The notes beneath the pieces are model-generated. The model saw only the letters and a program-made list of their open reading frames with translations, was not told the origin of the DNA and ran no database searches. A program made the translations under genes and the position numbers. This document shows, one piece after another, positions 54,423 through 64,000 of a stretch of 64,000 bases of DNA. Source of the DNA: Pseudomonas sp. FP453 (GTDB lineage: Bacteria > Pseudomonadota > Gammaproteobacteria > Pseudomonadales > Pseudomonadaceae). Numbering within the stretch: the stretch's first letter is position 1; every line of letters starts with the position of its first letter. The stretch lies in assembly GCF_030687495.1 (NCBI RefSeq), contig NZ_CP117435.1:3786501-3850500 (forward strand), in the 5' to 3' direction.

Positions 54423-55280
54423 TCAGGGCGCCAACTCGAAAAACGCCTGGATCAGGCGTAACGAGCGACGCCGTTCCATGCAGCCGAGCATGTGCCGGTT
54501 GACCAGCCCAGCGCCTTGCAGGGCAATCGCCTTGACGCGCGGGTCCGGGCTGACCTCCATGGATGACACCACCCCCACCCCCAACTCAGCGGCGACGGCT
54601 TCGCTCACCGCCTCGCGGCTGTCCAGTTCCAGCAACACCTTGGGCGCCACCGCCGCCGCCTGGCAGGCGTCGTCAAAGGTGCGCCGGGTAATGGAGCTGG
54701 GCTCGCGCAGCACCATGATCTGCTCGTGCAGTTGCTCCAGGCGAATGCCCGCCGCCTGCGTGGCCCAGGCATGGTTGACGGGCACCAGCGCGCAGATGCG
54801 TGACTCGCCCAGCGCTTGCAGATGCAGGCCGTTGCGCGGCTCCACCTCGGTCAGCACTGCCACATCCGCATGCTCCGACAGCAACGCCGCCAACGTTTCC
54901 TGGGCATTGCCCAGGCGCAGGTTGACGGTGATGCCGGGGTAACGCGCACGCAGGCGGGCGATCATCGGCATCACCAGGTGCGGGCCGTCGGCCGCCACTT
55001 CCAGGCGTCCGGTGAGCAATTGGCGGTTGGCTTCCAGCATCATCTGCGCCTCGTCCACCAGGCCGAAGATCGCCCGGGTGATAGCCGCCAGCCGCGCGCC
55101 TTCCTCGGTTAACTCGACCCGTCGCGCGGTACGCCGCAGCAAGGGGATCTGGTAGTGCTCCTCCAGCGCCTTGATATGCCCGGTCACTGCCGGCTGGCTG
55201 ATAAACAGCCGCGCCGCCGCCCGGGTAAAACTGCCCTCACGGGCCACGGCATCGAATGCACGCAGTTGGAATAGATTCAT
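54423..55280 (-). CDS. LysR-family regulator of the phnWX operon
   Basis: The product has 285 residues from the ATG at 55280. The HTH (MNLFQLRAFDAVAREGSFTRAAARLFISQPAVTGHIKALEEHYQIPLLRR, given whole family region in parts) is followed by an effector-binding domain (DGPHLVMPMIARLRARYPG, LLSEHADVAVLTEVEP). It is divergent from phnWX, with an ATC-N9-GAT palindrome next to its start. It therefore probably activates the phosphonate genes in response to 2-aminoethylphosphonate or its aldehyde. The frame stays open upstream of the ATG, but that stretch is antisense to phnW. Confidence 0.88.
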   Translation of the reverse strand: MNLFQLRAFDAVAREGSFTRAAARLFISQPAVTGHIKALEEHYQIPLLRRTARRVELTEEGARLAAITRAIFGLVDEAQMMLEANRQLLTGRLEVAADGPHLVMPMIARLRARYPGITVNLRLGNAQETLAALLSEHADVAVLTEVEPRNGLHLQALGESRICALVPVNHAWATQAAGIRLEQLHEQIMVLREPSSITRRTFDDACQAAAVAPKVLLELDSREAVSEAVAAELGVGVVSSMEVSPDPRVKAIALQGAGLVNRHMLGCMERRRSLRLIQAFFELAP

Positions 55281-55281
55281 C

Positions 55282-55302
55282 GCTATCGGCCTCACTGATA
55301 GC
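55282..55302. promoter_or_regulatory. LysR-type operator GCTATC-N9-GATAGC
   Basis: This is a perfect 6-9-6 inverted repeat containing the classical ATC-N9-GAT (T-N11-A) LysR motif. It is directly upstream of the lysR start codon and about 90 bp before phnW. It probably serves autoregulation and divergent activation. Confidence 0.7.
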
Positions 55303-55391
55303 TCGCATAACAACAAACAATTTGATTGATAACAAGCCAAACTGCAATTTAGGCGCCGTAGCTTGAACCGAACGCTTGACGAGGACCTGCA

Positions 55392-56513
55392 ATGACCGCG
55401 CCTATCCTGCTCACCCCAGGCCCCCTGACCACCTCCGCCCGCACCCGCCAGGCGATGATGGTGGATTGGGGCTCGTGGGATGAACGCTTCAACCAACTGA
55501 CCGCCAGTGTCTGCGAGCAATTGCTGGCGATCATCGACGGCGCCGCCAGCCATCATTGCGTGCCGTTGCAAGGCAGCGGCACCTTCGCCGTCGAGGCCGC
55601 CATCGGCACGCTGGTGCCGCGCGACGGCAAGGTGCTGGTGCTGATCAACGGCGCCTACGGCCAGCGCCTGGCGAAGATCTGCGAAGTGCTCGGCCGCGAT
55701 TTCGGCACCTTTGAAACCGCCGAAGACCACCCCACCACCGCCGCCGATGTCGACCGCCTGCTGCACGCCGACCCGGCCATCAGCCATGTCGCCTTGATCC
55801 ATTGCGAAACCAGCACCGGCATCCTCAACCCCTTGGTCGAAATCGCCCAGGTGGTGAAACAGCACGGCAAGCGCCTGATCATCGACGCCATGAGCTCCTT
55901 CGGCGCCCTGCCCATCGATGCCCGCGCAGTGCCTTTCGACGCGCTGATCGCTGCATCGGGTAAATGCCTGGAAGGGGTGCCCGGCATGGGGTTTGTCTTC
56001 GCCGACAAACAGGCATTGGCCGCCGCCCAAGGCAACTGCCATTCCCTGGCGATGGACCTGTTCGACCAGCACGCCTACATGGCCAAGACCGGCCAATGGC
56101 GCTTCACCCCGCCGACCCATGTGGTCGCCGCCCTGCACGAAGCACTGCTGCAATACGCGGAGGAAGGCGGCCTGCCCGCGCGCCAGCAACGCTACGCGCG
56201 CAACTGCCAGGTGCTGCTGGAGGGCATGGCCGAGCTGGGTTTGCGCAGTTTCCTGCCGGCCGCGATCCAGGCCCCGATCATCGTCACCTTCCACGCGCCG
56301 CACGACCCGCGCTACCAGTTCAAGGACTTCTACGAGCGGGTCAAGGCCAAGGGTTTCATCCTCTACCCGGGCAAATTGACCCAGGTGGACACCTTCCGCG
56401 TCGGCTGCATCGGCCACGTTGACGCCGTCGAGATGCACGCCGCCGTCGCCGCCATCGGCGAAGCATTGCACGCCATGGGCATCACTCTTTCATCTACCGG
56501 ATCGCCAGCATGA
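55392..56513 (+). CDS. phnW: 2-aminoethylphosphonate-pyruvate transaminase
   Basis: The product has 373 residues and is a class V aminotransferase fold: [66 protein letters not shown] (PLP-binding Asp) and [17 protein letters not shown] with the PLP lysine (Lys191). It converts 2-aminoethylphosphonate to phosphonoacetaldehyde. It overlaps phnX by 4 bp. Start ATG 55392 with GAGGAC upstream. Confidence 0.95.
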   Translation: MTAPILLTPGPLTTSARTRQAMMVDWGSWDERFNQLTASVCEQLLAIIDGAASHHCVPLQGSGTFAVEAAIGTLVPRDGKVLVLINGAYGQRLAKICEVLGRDFGTFETAEDHPTTAADVDRLLHADPAISHVALIHCETSTGILNPLVEIAQVVKQHGKRLIIDAMSSFGALPIDARAVPFDALIAASGKCLEGVPGMGFVFADKQALAAAQGNCHSLAMDLFDQHAYMAKTGQWRFTPPTHVVAALHEALLQYAEEGGLPARQQRYARNCQVLLEGMAELGLRSFLPAAIQAPIIVTFHAPHDPRYQFKDFYERVKAKGFILYPGKLTQVDTFRVGCIGHVDAVEMHAAVAAIGEALHAMGITLSSTGSPA

Positions 56514-57337
56514 ACTATCAAAACCCCAACACCCTGCAAGCCGTGATCCTCGATTGGGCCGGCACCGTGGTCGATTTCGGCTCGTTCGCGCCCACGCAGA
56601 TTTTTGTCGAGGCGTTTGCCGAGTTCGACGTGCAAGTGTCCATCGAAGAAGCCCGTGGCCCGATGGGCATGGGCAAGTGGGACCATATCCGCACCCTGTG
56701 CGACCAGCCGCAGGTCGCCGAACGCTATCGCCAGGTCTTTGGCCGTACGCCGACGGACGACGACGTGACCGCGATCTACCTGCGCTTCATGCCGTTGCAG
56801 ATCGAAAAAATCGCCGAGCACTCGGCGCTGATCCCCGGCGCCCTCGACACCATCGCCGCCCTGCGTGGCCTGGGCCTGAAGATCGGTTCCTGCTCCGGCT
56901 ACCCCAAGCAAGTGATGGACAAGGTCGTCGCCCTGGCCGCGACCAACGGCTACGTCGCCGACCACGTGGTCGCCACCGACGAAGTGCCCAACGGCCGCCC
57001 CTGGCCCGCCCAGGCCCTGGCCAACGTGATCGCCCTGGGCATTGACGATGTGGCGGCGTGCGTGAAGGTCGACGACACCGTGCCGGGCATCCTCGAAGGC
57101 CGCCGTGCCGGCATGTGGACCGTGGCGCTGACCTGCTCCGGCAACGCACTGGGCCTGAGCTACGCGCAATTCCGTGCCCTGGATGGCGCCACCCTGGCAA
57201 ACGAACGCGCACGCATCGAAACACTGTTCAAAGGCTCGCGCCCGCACTACCTGATCGACACCATCAACGACCTGCCGGGAGTGATCGCTGATATCAACGC
57301 GCGGTTGGCCCGTGGGGAAATGCCACAAAGCGACTGA
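56510..57337 (+). CDS. phnX: Phosphonoacetaldehyde hydrolase
   Basis: The product has 275 residues of the HAD superfamily. The nucleophile is Asp15 in [13 protein letters not shown], the Schiff-base lysine is Lys56 in MGMGKWDHI, and later HAD motifs include [12 protein letters not shown] and [21 protein letters not shown]. It cleaves the C-P bond to give phosphate and acetaldehyde, completing AEP breakdown with phnW. No phosphonate transporter is in the window. Confidence 0.95.
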   Translation: MNYQNPNTLQAVILDWAGTVVDFGSFAPTQIFVEAFAEFDVQVSIEEARGPMGMGKWDHIRTLCDQPQVAERYRQVFGRTPTDDDVTAIYLRFMPLQIEKIAEHSALIPGALDTIAALRGLGLKIGSCSGYPKQVMDKVVALAATNGYVADHVVATDEVPNGRPWPAQALANVIALGIDDVAACVKVDDTVPGILEGRRAGMWTVALTCSGNALGLSYAQFRALDGATLANERARIETLFKGSRPHYLIDTINDLPGVIADINARLARGEMPQSD

Positions 57338-57471
57338 TGGAGGTCAAGACAAAGGCATTTGTGCCAGGCGCGCCGCTCAAAACCGGCATACAGTTAAGTC
57401 ACTGCGTCACTCAAGAACGCATTGCTATTCCGTGAAGTAACTGTTTGCCCTGATGAGTGAGGAACCCAGCA

Positions 57472-58029
57472 ATGCCGTGGAAAAACTCCGATACGCGTTA
57501 CAGCACCATGTCGATTGCACTGCATTGGTTGATGGTGGTGCTGCTGGCGGTGGTCTACGCCTGCATTGAATTGCGCGGCCAGTTTCCCAAAGGCAGCGGC
57601 GCACGCACGTTGATTGTCGAGATGCACTTCATGCTCGGCCTCACGGTGTTTGTGCTGGTGTGGCTACGCCTGTTTGCCCGCAGCCTGGGCGTGGCGCCGA
57701 AGATCGTGCCGGCGCCGCCGCCATGGCAAAGCCTGCTGGCGACGCTGATGCACTTCGCGCTGTATGCGTTGATGATCGGCATGCCGATTGCCGGTTGGCT
57801 GATCGTCAGTGCCGAGGGCCATTCGGTGATGTTCTATGGCATGGAATTGCCGCCGCTGATCGCCGAGAACAAGGCGCTGGCCAAGGAAATTGAAGGCTGG
57901 CACGTGTGGTTCGGCAAAGCCGGGTATTGGTTGATCGGCCTGCATGCGTTGGCGGGGATTGGCCACCACTACATCCTGCGCGACAACACCGCGTTGCGCA
58001 TGATGCCGGGCAAGCGCGCTAACCCTTGA
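57472..58029 (+). CDS. Cytochrome b561
   Basis: The product has 185 residues from the ATG at 57472, preceded by GAGGAA. Four transmembrane helices carry haem-ligand histidines: STMSIALHWLMVVLLAVVYA, IVEMHFMLGLTVFVLVWLRL, LATLMHFALYALMIGMPIAG and YWLIGLHALAGIGHHYILRD. It is a CybB-like membrane electron carrier, independent of the catalase-linked copy at 37694. Its 3' end overlaps the convergent PLP-enzyme gene by 11 bp. Confidence 0.92.
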   Translation: MPWKNSDTRYSTMSIALHWLMVVLLAVVYACIELRGQFPKGSGARTLIVEMHFMLGLTVFVLVWLRLFARSLGVAPKIVPAPPPWQSLLATLMHFALYALMIGMPIAGWLIVSAEGHSVMFYGMELPPLIAENKALAKEIEGWHVWFGKAGYWLIGLHALAGIGHHYILRDNTALRMMPGKRANP

Positions 58030-58903
58030 AGCCGCGGCGACCTTGCAGGCCGCCGGTGTGGATGAAGATCAGGCGAGTGCCGGGGGCGAAACGCCCGGCC
58101 TCGATCTGTTGCTTCAGGGCCATCAGTGCCTTGCCGGTGTAGAGCGGTTCCAGTGGCAGCCCGCAGGTTTTTTCGGTGTGCTCGATAAACGCCAATAGCT
58201 CTGGATCGACTTTGGCAAAACCGCCCCGGCTGGCGTCCAGCAGCTCATAACCGCCCTGCACGAGCGCCCCAACGTTCTGCGCCACGCCGTGGTCGTCCGG
58301 CACCGCCATGGCGCCGTACACCGGGTGGGCGCCCGCCTCTGCCAGCACCAGCCCGGCCAAGGTGGTGCCGGTGCCCGCCGCCAACCACCAGCCGTCGAAA
58401 TCAGCCCAGCCCAGCGCGGCAAACTGCGCGCGCGCCTGCGTGACCAGCACCGCGCAACCCAGCGCACCCGCGAGCCCGCCGCCGCCTTCGGGCACGGGAT
58501 GCAGATCGGGATATTGTTCAAGCCACGGCAACCAGAAACCCGGCTCATGCCGACCACGATAACCGCCATAACCCAGCCAATGCAGCTGCATGCCGAGCGC
58601 TTTCAGGTCGAGAACGGTGGGTGTGTCTTGGGGATGGCCACGCAACAGGCCGACGGTGGTGAAACCAAAGCGTTTCCCCGCCGCCGCCAACGCATGCAGA
58701 TGGTTGGACCAGGCACCGCCGAGGCTGATGATGCCGTTGGCGCCTTGCGCTTGCGCCAGGTGCCCGCTGAGCTTGAACCACTTGTTGCCGCTGATCAGCG
58801 GATCGATGCGGTCCAGGCGCAGCACAGCCAACTCGACGCCTTGCAGCCAGTCCAGGTGCAAGGGTTCGAGGGGGGCGTGGGGAAGCCAGTCGTACGGGCC
58901 CAT
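58019..58903 (-). CDS. PLP-dependent D-cysteine desulfhydrase / ACC-deaminase-like protein
   Basis: From the ATG at 58903 (GAGA upstream) the product has 294 residues; an ATG at 58912 is possible. It is fold-type II PLP: RLDRIDPLISGNKWFKLSGH (PLP lysine in GNKWFKL), ISLGGAWSNHLHALAAAGKRFGF, WLAAGTGTTLAGLVLAEAG and terminal IFIHTGGLQG. Family members deaminate D-cysteine or 1-aminocyclopropane-carboxylate; by residues alone D-cysteine desulfhydrase is the better guess. It may be co-transcribed with fadH, 43 bp upstream. Confidence 0.83.
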   Translation of the reverse strand: MGPYDWLPHAPLEPLHLDWLQGVELAVLRLDRIDPLISGNKWFKLSGHLAQAQGANGIISLGGAWSNHLHALAAAGKRFGFTTVGLLRGHPQDTPTVLDLKALGMQLHWLGYGGYRGRHEPGFWLPWLEQYPDLHPVPEGGGGLAGALGCAVLVTQARAQFAALGWADFDGWWLAAGTGTTLAGLVLAEAGAHPVYGAMAVPDDHGVAQNVGALVQGGYELLDASRGGFAKVDPELLAFIEHTEKTCGLPLEPLYTGKALMALKQQIEAGRFAPGTRLIFIHTGGLQGRRGFKG

Positions 58904-58946
58904 CGGGTGCATCTCTGTGCGCAAAGGGCCCGTAGTCTATGTCGCC

Positions 58947-61046
<2,100 letters not shown>

Positions 61047-61198
61047 TTATGTCCCACAGACTATGATTCGCCGGACTACGCCTCAATGACCGAAACTGAC
61101 AAGTTATTGATCCAAATGCGCAGCGCCCCTTGGCAAGCCGTGCCATGGGCCCTAACCTAGTCGGCGAACCCTGCACACGGTCTGTTGTCTGTTGCCCC

Positions 61199-62329
61199 AT
61201 GCGTAAACTTCTAGCGTTCACCGTCACCCTGGCCCTGGTTGCCGCCGTCGCCGCGTATCTGGTCTGGACCCAGGAGCGCCCCGTGGCGCATTACCTGTCG
61301 GACCTGCGCATCACTTTGGCCGTCAACGAAGGCGAGCCTGCCGAGCGTGGCAACTTGCTGGGCATCCAGCCGGAGCTGTTCCCCGCCGACTATCAAAGCC
61401 TGGAACGCCTGCACCTGAAACTCGCGGCGTACCTGCAAAACGCCCGGGAACAGGGGCTTATCAACCAGAAAACCATCGTCGTGCTGCCGGAACATATCGG
61501 CACCTGGCTGATGCTCACCGGCGAAAAAAACGAGGTGTACCAGGCCCTGCACGCCAAGGACGCGATGAACTGGCTGTCGGTCAGCAACCCGTTGCTGTTT
61601 GCCCGTGCGTGGCTCAGCGCGACCGGCGACAACCGCACCGACGACGCGTACCTGCGTATGAAAGCCACCGGCATGGCGCGTGACTATCAGCTGCTGTTCG
61701 GCGGCCTGGCCAAGGAATTCGGGGTGACCCTGGTGGCCGGTTCCATCGCCCTGCCCAACCCCAGCGTCAGCCAGGGGCAATTGCAGGTCGGCCATGGCGC
61801 GCTGTACAACGCCAGCCTGGTGTTCAACGCCGAGGGTTTACCGGTGGGCCAGCCGCAGCGCCAGCTCTACCCGATCTACGATGAGCGCGGCTTTATCACG
61901 CCCGGCGATGAGAACGTCGTCAGCGTGGTCGACACTCCGGCCGGTCGCCTTGGCGTGCTGGTGGGCAGTGACAGCTGGTATCCCGACAACTACCGCAAGC
62001 TCAACGAGCAAGGCGCGCAACTGATCGCCGTGCCGGCCTTTGTGCTCGGTCGCGATACCTGGGACCGGCCGTGGCGCGGCTTCAAAAGCGTGTCCACGCC
62101 GCCAGAGATCAGCCTCAAGCCCGAAGAGCTCAGTGAAGGCGAGGCCTGGCGCCGCCTCACGCTGATTAGCCAGCAGCCCATCAGCCAGGCCACCGCCGGC
62201 ATGAGCGTATTCCTGCGCGGCCAGTTCTGGGACCTGGGCACCGCCGGCCACAGTTTTCTCAGCAACAACGGGCAGATCAGCGCCGACGGTGAAGCCCGTG
62301 GCGCACGTATGTTGAATATCTGGTTGTGA
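61199..62329 (+). CDS. Carbon-nitrogen hydrolase-like protein, catalytic Cys and Lys not conserved
   Basis: From the ATG at 61199 the product has 376 residues. An N-terminal membrane anchor or signal (MRKLLAFTVTLALVAAVAAYLVW) is followed by a nitrilase fold. The catalytic Glu seems present in TIVVLPEHIGTWLM. The lysine segment reads GLPVGQPQRQLYPIYDERGF with no Lys, and the cysteine segment GRLGVLVGSDSWYPDNY has Gly where Cys is expected (ICYD/FPE pattern). It is probably not an amidase and may be a binding or structural derivative. It is coupled to the AraC-type gene (GTGA overlap) and divergent from fadH. Confidence 0.8.
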   Translation: MRKLLAFTVTLALVAAVAAYLVWTQERPVAHYLSDLRITLAVNEGEPAERGNLLGIQPELFPADYQSLERLHLKLAAYLQNAREQGLINQKTIVVLPEHIGTWLMLTGEKNEVYQALHAKDAMNWLSVSNPLLFARAWLSATGDNRTDDAYLRMKATGMARDYQLLFGGLAKEFGVTLVAGSIALPNPSVSQGQLQVGHGALYNASLVFNAEGLPVGQPQRQLYPIYDERGFITPGDENVVSVVDTPAGRLGVLVGSDSWYPDNYRKLNEQGAQLIAVPAFVLGRDTWDRPWRGFKSVSTPPEISLKPEELSEGEAWRRLTLISQQPISQATAGMSVFLRGQFWDLGTAGHSFLSNNGQISADGEARGARMLNIWL

Positions 62330-63360
62330 AGCCGGTACGCCTGGGGGATCTGTCGGTGGGCTTTGTGCACACCTTGGCGGATGCCATTCAGAGCCACGGC
62401 ATCGACCCACAACCGCTGTTGCTGCAATACGGCCTGGACCCGGCGCGCCTCGCCGAAGCCGGTGCGCGCTTATCCATCCCGCGTTATATGCGCCTGGGCC
62501 ACGCCGCCATCCAACTCACCGGTGAGCCGGGCCTGGGCTTGCGCATGGGCCAGCTGAGCCGCTTGAGCCAGGCCGGGCTCGCCGGGGTCACCGCCGCCCA
62601 GGCGCCCAACGTACGGGAAGCCGCACGCACGCTGACGCGCTTCGAAGCGCTGTACGGCTCCAACTATCGAGGGCAGTCGAGTTTTCATGAGGATGCCGAG
62701 GGCGCCTGGCTGCGGTTCTATTCCATCAGCCCCTACAACGCCTACAACCGCTTTGTGGTGGACTCGATCATCGCCGGCTGGCTGCACCAATTGTCAGGCC
62801 TGGCCCAGCAGCCCGTGCAGGCGCAACGTATCGAAATCGAGTTTGCCGCGCCGGACTACGCCGACGCGTACCGCGTACTGGGCGAGGGTCCGATCCAGTT
62901 TGGCGCCGAATCCAACCAGCTGCGTCTGAACCAACAGACCCTGGCCCTGCGCAATCCACAGCATTGCCCCAGCACCTGGCACTTGTTGTTGCAACTGTGT
63001 GAACGGGAATTGGAGCAGTTGACCCGCACCCGCAGCCTGCGCGAGCGCATTACCCGGTTGCTCGGGCCGATGCTCAATGGCGGCCGGGAACCCGACCTGG
63101 AAGAAGTGGCGGCACGCTTGAAGCTGCCGACCTGGACGCTGCGCCGCAAACTGGCCGAAGAAGGCACTCAGTTCCGCGCGATTCTCAACGACACCCGTCG
63201 CGACCTGGCCATGACCTACATTCGCGACACGGAGTTGGCGTTCGGCGAAATCGCCTACTTGCTCGGTTTTGCCTCGGCCCAGGCGTTTCAACGGGCGTTC
63301 AGGCGGTGGAACAACCAGACCCCAGGGGAATTTCGCCGCAGTCAGCGGCATTCCGCCTGA
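62326..63360 (+). CDS. AraC-family regulator (OruR/ArgR-type, N-terminal Arabinose_bd_1-like domain)
   Basis: The product has 344 residues. An N-terminal ligand-binding domain of about 210 residues (IQSHGIDPQPLLLQYGLDPARL, IPRYMRLGHAAIQLTGEPGLGLRMG) is followed by a C-terminal double-HTH (LKLPTWTLRRKLAEEGTQFRAILNDTRRDLAMTYI, AFGEIAYLLGFASAQAFQRAFRRWNNQTPGEFR). The start is GTG 62326, sharing bases with the stop of the preceding gene. It may regulate the CN-hydrolase-like gene and fadH. Confidence 0.9.
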   Translation: MKPVRLGDLSVGFVHTLADAIQSHGIDPQPLLLQYGLDPARLAEAGARLSIPRYMRLGHAAIQLTGEPGLGLRMGQLSRLSQAGLAGVTAAQAPNVREAARTLTRFEALYGSNYRGQSSFHEDAEGAWLRFYSISPYNAYNRFVVDSIIAGWLHQLSGLAQQPVQAQRIEIEFAAPDYADAYRVLGEGPIQFGAESNQLRLNQQTLALRNPQHCPSTWHLLLQLCERELEQLTRTRSLRERITRLLGPMLNGGREPDLEEVAARLKLPTWTLRRKLAEEGTQFRAILNDTRRDLAMTYIRDTELAFGEIAYLLGFASAQAFQRAFRRWNNQTPGEFRRSQRHSA

Positions 63361-63368
63361 AGTCGGGG

Positions 63369-63455
63369 TTACAGCTCGGTTGCATCATCTGCGGGTTCAA
63401 GCGGGTCCAACTCGATCGCGCTGAACTCAAGCAGTTCTTCCTGGTAGTCGTCCAT
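63369..63455 (-). CDS. 28-residue acidic peptide
   Basis: The reading frame begins MDDYQEELLEFSAIELDPLE and ends PADDATEL. About 43% of residues are Asp or Glu and there are no Lys or Arg. An AAGGAG ribosome-binding site lies 8 bp before the ATG (63455). I vaguely recall similar short acidic proteins annotated as hypothetical in other pseudomonads. It is convergent with the AraC gene (8-bp gap). No known motif; it is not PqqA, which needs a Glu-Tyr core. Confidence 0.6.
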   Translation of the reverse strand: MDDYQEELLEFSAIELDPLEPADDATEL

Positions 63456-63643
63456 GGTGGGCTCCTTGTTTAATTAAAAGCGGTTGCAGGTAAATGACCT
63501 GCATCACCAGCCTAAAGTGCCGTTGTGACGAAAAAAAGTCGGCGTCATGACGTTCCTGCACTTGAGGATTAAACGTAGCAGCAGAGTGCGGATTTAGCAC
63601 AGGGGATTTTTGGCGAGGGCATGCACTGAGACATGGCGAAACA

Positions 63644-63732
63644 TGTGGGAGCTGGCTTGCCTGCGATGGCGGTGTGTCAGCCAAGGAGCTACAAGCTGAT
63701 ACACCGCCATCGCAGGCAAGCCAGCTCCCACA
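63644..63732. repeat. REPIN, followed by a partial REP
   Basis: TGTGGGAGCTGGCTTGCCTG is mirrored by CAGGCAAGCCAGCTCCCACA, with GATGGCGGTGTGTCAGC/GCTGATACACCGCCATC in the stem. A truncated REP (ATGTGGGAGCAG) follows at about 63757. Apart from the 28-residue gene's leader, the rest of 63456-63773 shows nothing recognisable. Confidence 0.9.
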
Positions 63733-63773
63733 TTTGACTGTGTTCACAAGTCAGGATGTGGGAGCAGTTCTGG

Positions 63774-64000
63774 TTACTGCGCGGGAGTAGGCAGTGGCGG
63801 AATCGCTTCGGTCGGCGCCGGCAGGTCCGGGTTGCTTGTGGCCGGAGCAGGTGCAGGTTCTGCCTGAGGTGCAATCGGCGCGGCTTCAGCCGGTGGGGCC
63901 ACCGGTTCTGCAGCAGCGGGCGCCTCGACCTTCTCGGCAACCGGCGCAGCCTTCGGCTCGGGCACACCCAAATCAGCTTTCGGCTGCTCGGGAATATGCT
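63774..64000 (-). CDS. C-terminal end of a Pro/Ala-rich protein (gene enters from outside the window)
   Basis: The visible frame of 75 codons reads HIPEQPKADLGVPEPKAAP and then alternating Pro-Ala-Glu stretches (VEAPAAAEPVAPPAEAAPIA), ending TEAIPPLPTPAQ. This low-complexity tail looks like a flexible, possibly periplasm-spanning or surface segment. The folded part is outside the window, so I give no function. Confidence 0.55.
   Translation of the reverse strand, partial: HIPEQPKADLGVPEPKAAPVAEKVEAPAAAEPVAPPAEAAPIAPQAEPAPAPATSNPDLPAPTEAIPPLPTPAQ

Noticed and set aside
55283..56471. N-terminal extension of the phnW-side LysR gene
   Set aside because: The frame stays open, but it lies antisense to phnW and lacks motifs. 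The ATG at 55280 gives a normal 285-residue LysR protein.
63369..63455. PqqA precursor peptide
   Set aside because: It lacks the conserved Glu-x-x-x-Tyr core and basic residues, and no pqq gene is nearby.

Overview
The window looks like a chromosomal segment of a fluorescens-group Pseudomonas. The evidence is GC-rich coding with the usual Pseudomonas gene families, many REP/REPIN repeats with the GTGGGAGC[T/G]GGCTTGC core, a PrrF-type iron sRNA, and a CrcY-type carbon-catabolite sRNA directly downstream of the hydroxymethylglutaryl-CoA lyase gene. There is no tRNA, rRNA, IS element, prophage or CRISPR array.

Layout. 1-2.3 kb: MarR-controlled efflux operon (marR, outer-membrane channel, start of an EmrA-like adaptor), read leftward. 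2.4-14.3 kb: a Roc/Bvg-like signalling cassette (two hybrid histidine kinases, a REC-EAL phosphodiesterase between them, an RcsB-like response regulator) followed by a three-gene chaperone-usher fimbrial operon. The usher has an in-frame amber stop. 14.4-19.9 kb: tamA-tamB, with tamB carrying two frameshifts. 19.9-25.5 kb: GNAT acetyltransferase, xthA, a frameshifted PstS/OmpA-like protein, and an acyl-CoA dehydrogenase with a divergent LysR gene. 25.6-34.9 kb: the leucine/isovalerate (liu) regulon in two blocks, liuR-liuE and liuABCD, with an acyl-CoA ligase between them and LiuR-type operators at both promoter regions. crcY sits between liuE and the ligase and has a sigma54 promoter. 34.9-37.7 kb: an XRE/S24 repressor that has lost its autocleavage residues, a small DUF protein, prrF with a Fur box, and an M14 carboxypeptidase. 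37.7-44.5 kb: an ECF sigma/anti-sigma pair and its apparent target operon (catalase-like peroxidase plus cytochrome b561). They are separated by an unrelated three-gene module: a stand-alone NRPS-like adenylation protein, a membrane flavoreductase-like protein and an enoyl-CoA hydratase. 44.5-50.9 kb: a second chaperone-usher system of the Csu (spore-coat-U) type. 51-64 kb: zapE, an LRR-kinase, a YebC-family protein, the phosphonate operon phnWX with its LysR regulator, cytochrome b561, a D-cysteine desulfhydrase-like enzyme, fadH, a CN-hydrolase-like protein without its catalytic Cys/Lys, an AraC regulator, a 28-residue peptide gene, and the end of a Pro/Ala-rich protein.

How the genes work together. 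The left part is an attachment module: two-component and c-di-GMP signalling next to the fimbriae it probably controls. Kinase 1 lacks an HPt domain and kinase 2 has one. A 15-bp box, TTCTAAGGATCGTCT, occurs upstream of both kinase 1 and the fimbrial subunit and is the best candidate for the regulator's site. The middle is branched-chain acyl-CoA catabolism linked spatially to the catabolite-repression sRNA. The ECF sigma factor and the catalase operon share an almost identical promoter (GGAATAA-15 bp-GTCT[A/C]). The most novel parts are the adenylation/flavoreductase/hydratase module inside the ECF locus, the non-cleavable S24 repressor and the catalytically stripped CN-hydrolase-like protein. 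Four reading-frame lesions (13.6-22.1 kb) cluster, and two of them look like single-base homopolymer insertions, so sequencing error must be excluded before calling these genes dead.
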